Shown: one piece after another, positions 14,382 to 19,358 of the stretch
Layout: each line of letters starts with the position of its first letter
Position numbering within the stretch: position 1 is the first letter of the stretch
Assembly: GCA_002296055.1 (NCBI GenBank)
Contig: DBHE01000116.1
Coordinates: 1-19,358, forward strand
Direction: 5' to 3'
Length of the DNA stretch: 19,358 bases
DNA from: Pseudomonadaceae bacterium UBA836
GTDB lineage: Bacteria; Pseudomonadota; Gammaproteobacteria; Pseudomonadales; Pseudomonadaceae
Position numbers and translations under genes: made by a program
The notes under the pieces: model-generated
Seen by the model: the letters and a program-made list of their open reading frames with translations, nothing else
Told to the model about the DNA's origin: nothing
Database searches by the model: none

Positions 14382-15883
14382 GTACACCTCAGGCGGATAT
14401 CTGTCTGCTGCTCGAAGGCACCTGGCCCTATGTCCGGGGGGGCGTCTCCAGCTGGGTGCACCAGATGTTGCTGGGGCTGCCGGATGTACGCTTTAGCGTG
14501 GTGTTCATCGGTGGCGAACGCGATGCCTACCCGCAGCGCCACTACCTGATACCCCCCAACGTGGTGCATCTGGAAGAGATTTTTGTTTCAGATGCCTGGC
14601 GCTATCCTGCCCGCCCGGATGACACGCCGCCGAGCGGAGATCGGGATGCGCTGGAAAGTCTGTACCGCTACTTCCAGCATCCGGACATGCCAACGCCGGA
14701 GCACGGCCAGGAGCTATTGCGGCAGCTGGTCGCCGGTCGCATCACCAGCGCCCAGTTGCTGCGCAGCGAAGCCAGTTGGCAGGTATTGAGCCAGGGTTAC
14801 CTGGAGCATTGCAGCGACCCGTCGTTCATCGACTATTTCTGGACCCTGCGTACCATGCAGACGCCGCTGGTCATGCTGACCGAGTTGCTGGGCAGACTGC
14901 CGCGTGCCCGCGCTGTACATGCGGTATCCACCGGCTACGCCGGGCTGCTCGGAGCGCTGCTGAAGGGCTACTGGCAGTGCCCCTTTATCCTTACCGAGCA
15001 CGGTATTTATACCAAGGAGCGCAAGATCGATCTGGCTCAGGCTGCCTGGGTGGCGGGTAAGAGCGAGGAGTCTGAAGTCAGCGGTCTGGCGGCTACCAGT
15101 GGTTACATCCGTACCCTGTGGATTCGCTACTTCGAACGTGCCGGCTTGCTGGCCTACCAGAATGCTGATCCGATCATCGCTCTGTATGAAGGCAACCGCG
15201 CGCGGCAGATTCGTGATGGCGCGCCACCGGCATTAACGCAGGTGATCCCCAACGGTATTGCCTTGAGTGAGTGGCAGCAGGTCCGAGCCCATCGGCCGGA
15301 GGGCATCGCACCGGTTGCTGGTTTGATCGGCCGCGTCGTGCCGATCAAGGATGTGAAAACCTTTCTGCGTGCCGTGCGGTCGGTGGTCAATGAAATACCT
15401 GACTTTGAGGCCTGGATTGTCGGCCCCGAAGATGAGGACCCGGCCTACGCCCACGAATGCCACAGTCTGGTCAGCAGTCTGGGCTTGACTGGCCAGGTGC
15501 GCTTTTTGGGCTTCTGCAACATTCGCGAAATCATGCCGCAACTGGGTGTGGCGGTGTTGACCTCTATCAGTGAGGCTCAGCCGCTGGTCATTCTTGAGGC
15601 CTGGTGCGCCGGTACGCCGGTAGTGAGCACCGATGTTGGCTCCTGCCGTGAACTCATCGAAGGGGTTGGTGAAGAAGATCGGGCGTTGGGTGTAGCCGGT
15701 GAGGTGGTGCCAATTGCCGATCCGCTGGCCACGGCCAGAGCAATCCAGCGACTGCTGCAGAATCCCGACCGCTGGCATGCTGCGCAGCAGGCTGGCGAGC
15801 AGCGGGTGCAGCGGCGCTACAGTGATGATTTGATGTTTGCGCGTTATTGGCGGCTGTACCGCGCCGCGATGGGAGAGGGTTAG
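14378..15883 (+). CDS. pelF: PelF, cytoplasmic GT4-family glycosyltransferase (Pel polymerase)
   Basis: The protein has 501 residues (507 in P. aeruginosa) and no membrane helix. The N-domain begins CLLLEGTWPYVRGGVSSWVHQML, the glycine-rich acceptor-side loop of GT4 enzymes. TEHGIYTKERKIDL (about 206-219) is the family histidine segment. In the C-domain, GLIGRVVPIKDVKTF carries the Arg/Lys pair that contacts the nucleotide-sugar phosphates, and the catalytic E-x7-E motif is E399 and E407 in SEAQPLVILEAW. It would polymerise a UDP-sugar, probably UDP-GalNAc, into Pel at the inner membrane; the sugar donor is inferred from the known product. The start is ATG 14378 (AGGA at 14366-14369, 8 nt upstream), overlapping the pelE stop; the TTG two codons earlier is less likely. 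It ends with TAG. Confidence 0.95.
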   Translation: MSTPQADICLLLEGTWPYVRGGVSSWVHQMLLGLPDVRFSVVFIGGERDAYPQRHYLIPPNVVHLEEIFVSDAWRYPARPDDTPPSGDRDALESLYRYFQHPDMPTPEHGQELLRQLVAGRITSAQLLRSEASWQVLSQGYLEHCSDPSFIDYFWTLRTMQTPLVMLTELLGRLPRARAVHAVSTGYAGLLGALLKGYWQCPFILTEHGIYTKERKIDLAQAAWVAGKSEESEVSGLAATSGYIRTLWIRYFERAGLLAYQNADPIIALYEGNRARQIRDGAPPALTQVIPNGIALSEWQQVRAHRPEGIAPVAGLIGRVVPIKDVKTFLRAVRSVVNEIPDFEAWIVGPEDEDPAYAHECHSLVSSLGLTGQVRFLGFCNIREIMPQLGVAVLTSISEAQPLVILEAWCAGTPVVSTDVGSCRELIEGVGEEDRALGVAGEVVPIADPLATARAIQRLLQNPDRWHAAQQAGEQRVQRRYSDDLMFARYWRLYRAAMGEG

Positions 15884-15888
15884 AGCAG

Positions 15889-17259
15889 ATGGCCGGTATC
15901 GGATTTGAACTGCGGCGCATTCTCGCCAAGGATAGCTACAGCGCCACGCTGCGAGCCTATCTCTATGCCGGGTTAATCAGCTCGGGCCCTTGGGTGTTGT
16001 CGATTATCAGCGTGATGCTGATCGGCATCATGAGTATCGGGTTTGTGGTGCCAGACCTGCTGGTACGCCAGTTTCTGGTCAGTGTTACCTACCTGATGGC
16101 AACCTCGCTGATTGTGACCGGCGGCTTGCAGCTGTTCTTTACGCGCTTTGTTTCCGACCGATTGTTTGAGCAGCGCATGGATGCGATTACGCCCAATCTG
16201 CTCGGCATCTTGCTGATGGTCACGTTGTTTTCCGGTCTGCTGGGGACCTTGGTGCTGGTGGCCCTGTTTGATCAGCCCTTTGTTTACCGGGTGCTGATGC
16301 TGGCCAATTTTGTGACCTTGTGCAATCTGTGGCTGGTGATCGTGTTTTTGTCCGGCATGAAAGCCTACAACCGTATTCTGGTAGTGATGCTGCTGGGCTA
16401 CGCTGGGATGATTTTTACCGCGTTCTTTCTGCGCAACGCCGGTATGGATGGGCTGCTGCTGGCGCTGTTGATCGGGCATGCGCTGTTGTTGTTCATTTTC
16501 CTGTTTGATGTGCTGCGTCAGTATCCGTCCGAGCGGCTGGTTGCGTTTGAGTTCTTGCAGCGGCGCAAGGTGTTCGTCAGCCTGCTGGTGACTGGCTTTT
16601 GCTACAACCTGGGCATCTGGATCGACAAATTCCTGTTCTGGGGTAGCGAGGCCACGTCTGAGCAGGTGATTGGCCCGCTGCGCGCGTCGTTGATCTACGA
16701 TCTGCCGATCTTTCTCGCCTATTTGTCGATCATTCCCGGTATGGCGGTGTTCCTGGTACGTATCGAGACCGACTTTGCCGAATGGTATGACCGTCTGTTT
16801 CGCGCGGTGCGTGAGGGCGAGACGCTGCAGCATATTCGGCAGTTGAAGAACGAAATGACGCTGTCGATTCGTCAGGGATTGCAGGAAATCTGCAAGGTTC
16901 AGGGGCTGACCGTGCTCTTGCTGTTTCTCGGCGCGCCCATGCTGCTGGAGCAGCTGGGGATATCACAGCACTACCTGCCGCTGTTTTATGTGGATCTGGT
17001 CGGTGTCAGCGTACAGGTGGTGTTTATGGCGCTGCTCAACGTGTTCTTCTATCTCGACAAACGCCGAGTAGCGCTAGAGCTGTGCCTGCTGTTTGTCCTG
17101 CTCAACGCGGTGCTTACCCTGGCTACCCTGTATCTGGGTCCAACCTTCTTTGGCTACGGCTTCACCGTTTCGCTGATTATTTGTGTGCTGATGGGGTTGT
17201 TTCGCCTCAATCAGGCGCTGCAGAAGCTGGAGTACAGCACCTTTATGCTGGAGCACTGA
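15889..17259 (+). CDS. pelG: PelG, polytopic inner-membrane protein of Pel synthesis/translocation
   Basis: The protein has 456 residues, the same length as P. aeruginosa PelG, and about twelve hydrophobic segments from the first near residue 22 (YLYAGLISSGPWVLSIISVML) to the last ending near residue 450. It begins with the family-typical cytoplasmic MAGIGFELRRILAKDSY. PelG is related to the MOP/Wzx flippase superfamily and is thought to move the growing polymer across the inner membrane together with PelD, PelE and PelF. I chose ATG 15889, 5 bp after the pelF stop, with a purine-rich site (15871-15879) upstream; an earlier in-frame ATG at 15847 lies inside pelF and adds a non-family extension. 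The stop codon is embedded in the stem of the hairpin that closes the operon. Confidence 0.95.
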   Translation: MAGIGFELRRILAKDSYSATLRAYLYAGLISSGPWVLSIISVMLIGIMSIGFVVPDLLVRQFLVSVTYLMATSLIVTGGLQLFFTRFVSDRLFEQRMDAITPNLLGILLMVTLFSGLLGTLVLVALFDQPFVYRVLMLANFVTLCNLWLVIVFLSGMKAYNRILVVMLLGYAGMIFTAFFLRNAGMDGLLLALLIGHALLLFIFLFDVLRQYPSERLVAFEFLQRRKVFVSLLVTGFCYNLGIWIDKFLFWGSEATSEQVIGPLRASLIYDLPIFLAYLSIIPGMAVFLVRIETDFAEWYDRLFRAVREGETLQHIRQLKNEMTLSIRQGLQEICKVQGLTVLLLFLGAPMLLEQLGISQHYLPLFYVDLVGVSVQVVFMALLNVFFYLDKRRVALELCLLFVLLNAVLTLATLYLGPTFFGYGFTVSLIICVLMGLFRLNQALQKLEYSTFMLEH

Positions 17260-17275
17260 GGCACTGCCTCAGTGC
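17253..17275. terminator. Hairpin closing the pel operon, between convergent pelG and yejK
   Basis: GCACTGAGG (17253-17261) and CCTCAGTGC (17267-17275) form a perfect 9-bp stem with loop CACTG. The pelG TGA (17257-17259) lies inside the stem, and the yejK stop begins 6 bp beyond it. No T-tract follows on either strand, so it may act as a weak bidirectional terminator or as a 3'-end stabiliser. Confidence 0.5.
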
Positions 17276-17280
17276 TGCTC

Positions 17281-18288
17281 TCAGCGTCGCTTGTTACGCA
17301 GTTGCTGTACCAGCCCCTTGGGCGGGTGCCGGATGACCAGCGCGTCTTCAGTCTCGTCGTATTCCACCCGCTCGCCAAGCAGGTGTGACTCAAAGCTGAT
17401 CGACAGCCCGTCAGCCTTGCCGTAGTAGCGCAGGAAATTATTGATCGCGCGCTTGTCCGCTGGCATCTCCGGGTTTAGGCCGTAATCCTTGTTGCGGATG
17501 TAGTCGTAGAAGGCGCGTGGATGCTCCTCGTCCAATACCCCTGACAGCTCCTCCAGTGCCACCTGCTCGCCGGCACGGGTCTGGCTGTTGACGTAGCTGC
17601 TCATGGCCTTGGCTTTGTCTTTCACCAGTTCTGGCTCAAGTGAGGCTTCACCGACATAGTCGCTGAAGGCCTGCAGAAGGGTGTTGGTCTCTTCCTCTGG
17701 ATTGGCTCCTTCGACACAACCGATAAAGTCGCGGAAGTAATCCGATACCCGCTTGCCGCTGCGCCCGCGGATGAAGGAGATATAGTTCTTGGCGCTGGCG
17801 TTCTGTTTCCACTCAGTCAGATTGATGCGTGCGGCCATGTTCAGGCTGGACAGATCGAGATGGCGGGCGGCCGCCACGTCCAGCTCATCGGTCACGGTTA
17901 CGCCTTCGGTATGGTGCAGCAGTGCGATAACCAGAAACGCGGTCATGCCCTGGCGGTAGCGGATAAACAACACGTGTCCGCCCAATGCCAGGTTGGAGCC
18001 TTCCATCAGCGTTTTCAGGTGTTCAGTGGCCTGGCTGGAGAAATGGACGAAGTCCAGCTCCTGATCAATCAGTTGTTGCAGCCAGCCGCTGAAAGGATAG
18101 GCGCCGCTTTCGTTGTGGAAGTAGCCCCAGGCCTTGTTCGGCTTGCTGTTGTAGGCCTCGATCAGACCGGCCAGCAGTTGCTCCAGCGCAGCCGAGCTGG
18201 CCAGCTCGGCATCGCGCAGGGTCAGGCTGGCCGGCTGGCCATCGGGCTTCTTGTGGATCTGATGAACAATGCTGTTGTCGATGGGCAT
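17281..18288 (-). CDS. yejK: Nucleoid-associated protein YejK/NdpA
   Basis: The protein has 335 residues, the same length as E. coli YejK. The N-terminal region [29 protein letters not shown] and the segment [22 protein letters not shown] are family hallmarks. Further conserved stretches are [46 protein letters not shown], and a C-terminal basic end ([17 protein letters not shown]). The family is abundant in the proteobacterial nucleoid and binds double-stranded DNA; its precise role is not established. The start is ATG 18288-18286, after a purine-rich GAGAG leader. It converges on pelG with 21 bp between stops and lies downstream of valS on the same strand, separated by a strong hairpin, so it may have its own promoter or be read through from valS. 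Confidence 0.92.
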   Translation of the reverse strand: MPIDNSIVHQIHKKPDGQPASLTLRDAELASSAALEQLLAGLIEAYNSKPNKAWGYFHNESGAYPFSGWLQQLIDQELDFVHFSSQATEHLKTLMEGSNLALGGHVLFIRYRQGMTAFLVIALLHHTEGVTVTDELDVAAARHLDLSSLNMAARINLTEWKQNASAKNYISFIRGRSGKRVSDYFRDFIGCVEGANPEEETNTLLQAFSDYVGEASLEPELVKDKAKAMSSYVNSQTRAGEQVALEELSGVLDEEHPRAFYDYIRNKDYGLNPEMPADKRAINNFLRYYGKADGLSISFESHLLGERVEYDETEDALVIRHPPKGLVQQLRNKRR

Positions 18289-18304
18289 GGCGGCTCTCGG
18301 CAGA

Positions 18305-18328
18305 CAGCGCCGCCCGAGGGCGGCGCTG
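18305..18328. terminator. GC-rich hairpin between valS and yejK
   Basis: CAGCGCCGCC (18305-18314) and GGCGGCGCTG (18319-18328) form a perfect 10-bp stem with a CGAG tetraloop, 7 bp after the valS stop on the minus strand. Downstream on that strand the sequence is TCTGCCGAG, without a U-run, so termination is likely incomplete. Confidence 0.55.
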
Positions 18329-18335
18329 ACAGGGG

Positions 18336-19358
18336 TTAGAGGCTGGCGATGTGGCTGCGTTGCTCACTCAGCTGGGTCAGGGCTTTCTCGGCCTCGGCCA
18401 GCTTGGCGCGCTCCTTGTCGATCACGGCAGCGGGTGCCTTGTCGACAAAGCCCGGGTTGGACAGCTTGCCGCCCACGCGCTTGACCTCGCCTTCCAGACG
18501 GCCGATTTCCTTGTCCAGACGCGCCAGCTCGGCGGTCTTGTCGATCAGACCGGCCATGGGTACCAGCACTTCCAGCTCACCGACCAGCGCGGTAGCGGCC
18601 AAGGGCGCTTCCTCGTCGTCGCCGAGGACGCGGATCGACTCCAGCTTGGCCAGTTTCTTCAGGAAGGTTTCGTTGTCACCCAGGCGACGCAGGTCTTCGG
18701 CGGTGGTCTTGCGCAGCAGCACATCCAGTGCTTTGCCCGGAGCCACGTTCATCTCGCCGCGGATGTTACGTACGCCGAGAATGAGCGCCTTGAGCCACTC
18801 GATGTCGCCTTCAGCGGCGCTGTCGATGCGGTCTTCGGCGGCAACCGGCCAGGGTTGCAGCATGATGGTGTCGCCCTGCTTGCCGGCCATGGGCGCGATG
18901 CGCTGCCAGATTTCTTCGGTGATGAAGGGCATGAACGGGTGCGCCAGACGCAGCGCGGTTTCCAGCACGCGCACCAAGGTGCGGCGGGTGCCGCGCTGGC
19001 GCTCGGCTGGGGCGTTCTCGTCCCACAGCACCGGCTTGGACAGCTCCAGATACCAGTCGCAGTACTCGTTCCAGACGAACTCGTACAGCGCTTGGGAGGC
19101 GTGGTCGAAGCGGTACTCGTCCATCGCCTTGGTGACCTGCGCTTCGGTTTTCTGTAGCTGGGAGATAATCCAGCGATCGGCTAGCGACAGCTCCACTTCT
19201 TCGCCGCTGGTGCCGCAATCTTCGCCTTCGGCATTCATCAGCACATAGCGCGAGGCGTTCCACAGCTTGTTACAGAAGTTGCGGTAGCCATCCAGGCGGT
19301 TCATATCGAACTTGATATCGCGCCCGGTGGTGGCTTGGGAAAGGAAGGTAAAGCGCAG
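18336..19358 (-). CDS. valS: Valyl-tRNA synthetase, C-terminal third (runs off right edge)
   Basis: The minus-strand frame is open from the window edge (19358) to TAA at 18338-18336, giving 340 residues of a protein that is normally about 950. The first visible residues, [39 protein letters not shown], are the end of the class I catalytic core and the start of the anticodon-binding domain, and closely follow E. coli ValS. The helical anticodon domain continues to about [17 protein letters not shown] and beyond. The end ([41 protein letters not shown] to EQRSHIASL) is the C-terminal coiled-coil arm that grips tRNA. ValS charges tRNA-Val in the cytoplasm. The catalytic HIGH and KMSKS motifs and the editing domain lie outside the window. 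Confidence 0.97.
   Translation of the reverse strand: MRFTFLSQATTGRDIKFDMNRLDGYRNFCNKLWNASRYVLMNAEGEDCGTSGEEVELSLADRWIISQLQKTEAQVTKAMDEYRFDHASQALYEFVWNEYCDWYLELSKPVLWDENAPAERQRGTRRTLVRVLETALRLAHPFMPFITEEIWQRIAPMAGKQGDTIMLQPWPVAAEDRIDSAAEGDIEWLKALILGVRNIRGEMNVAPGKALDVLLRKTTAEDLRRLGDNETFLKKLAKLESIRVLGDDEEAPLAATALVGELEVLVPMAGLIDKTAELARLDKEIGRLEGEVKRVGGKLSNPGFVDKAPAAVIDKERAKLAEAEKALTQLSEQRSHIASL

Noticed and set aside
15847..15888. Upstream in-frame ATG for PelG
   Set aside because: It falls inside pelF and adds MAAVPRRDGRGLEQ, which is not part of the family; MAGIGFELRRIL is the normal start.
15973..16833. A 286-codon open frame on the minus strand opposite pelG
   Set aside because: Its product is extremely rich in Gln and His, typical of antisense reading of a GC-rich membrane protein gene, and pelG matches its family end to end.
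1..19358. CRISPR arrays, tRNA or rRNA genes, insertion sequences, phage or integrase genes
   Set aside because: I saw no repeated spacer arrays, no tRNA or rRNA-like segments, no transposase or integrase motifs and no terminal repeats with target duplications; gene density is that of an ordinary chromosomal region.

Overview
The window looks like chromosomal DNA from a gammaproteobacterium of the Pseudomonadaceae (Pseudomonas or a close relative). The evidence is high-GC coding with strong G/C third positions, a complete pelABCDEFG cluster whose protein lengths fall within a few residues of those of Pseudomonas aeruginosa, a FleQ-box-like promoter, and flanking yejK/ndpA and valS genes of proteobacterial type. 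I cannot name a species from this sequence alone.

Left part (1-5006). The 5' portion of a short asparaginase-domain gene runs leftward off the window. It is divergent from a YhbQ-like GIY-YIG protein gene. A glutathione S-transferase with a C-terminal extension follows and is closed by a 12-bp-stem terminator-like hairpin. Next is a TerC/YgdQ-family membrane protein, which converges on a second, YfcG-type GST on the minus strand. Divergent from that GST is a two-gene ABC-2 type exporter resembling YadG/YadH, with ATPase and permease overlapping by ATGA.

Centre (5007-17259). The pel exopolysaccharide operon occupies about 12 kb. A 178-bp AT-rich intergenic region carries a near-perfect FleQ box, a second weaker half-site exactly 21 bp downstream, and an extended -10 sigma-70-type promoter. 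The genes pelA, B, C, D, E, F and G then follow with overlaps or gaps of at most 22 bp, as one transcription unit. PelF (GT4 glycosyltransferase) would make the polymer, and PelD (c-di-GMP receptor), PelE and PelG would form the inner-membrane synthase/export complex. PelA (hydrolase/deacetylase) modifies the polymer in the periplasm, and PelB/PelC carry it through the outer membrane. All recognisable catalytic and ligand-binding residues of PelA, PelD and PelF are present. The striking defect is an in-frame amber codon (TAG, 5392-5394) at codon 70 of pelA. The frame is unchanged on either side, so this is a nonsense change, or a base-call error, and not a frameshift. As written, the organism would make no full-length secreted PelA although the rest of the operon is intact.

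Right part (17253-19358). A perfect 9-bp-stem hairpin containing the pelG stop codon separates pelG from the convergent yejK/ndpA nucleoid-associated protein gene. Behind yejK is the 3' third of valS (valyl-tRNA synthetase), also on the minus strand and running off the right edge. No tRNA, rRNA, CRISPR, IS element or phage gene was seen. No stretch longer than 300 bp lacks a gene. The largest gaps are 5007-5184, 3131-3285 and 1649-1795, each described below. The gene families are all known; the observations most worth a second look are the pelA amber codon and the FleQ-type control region.
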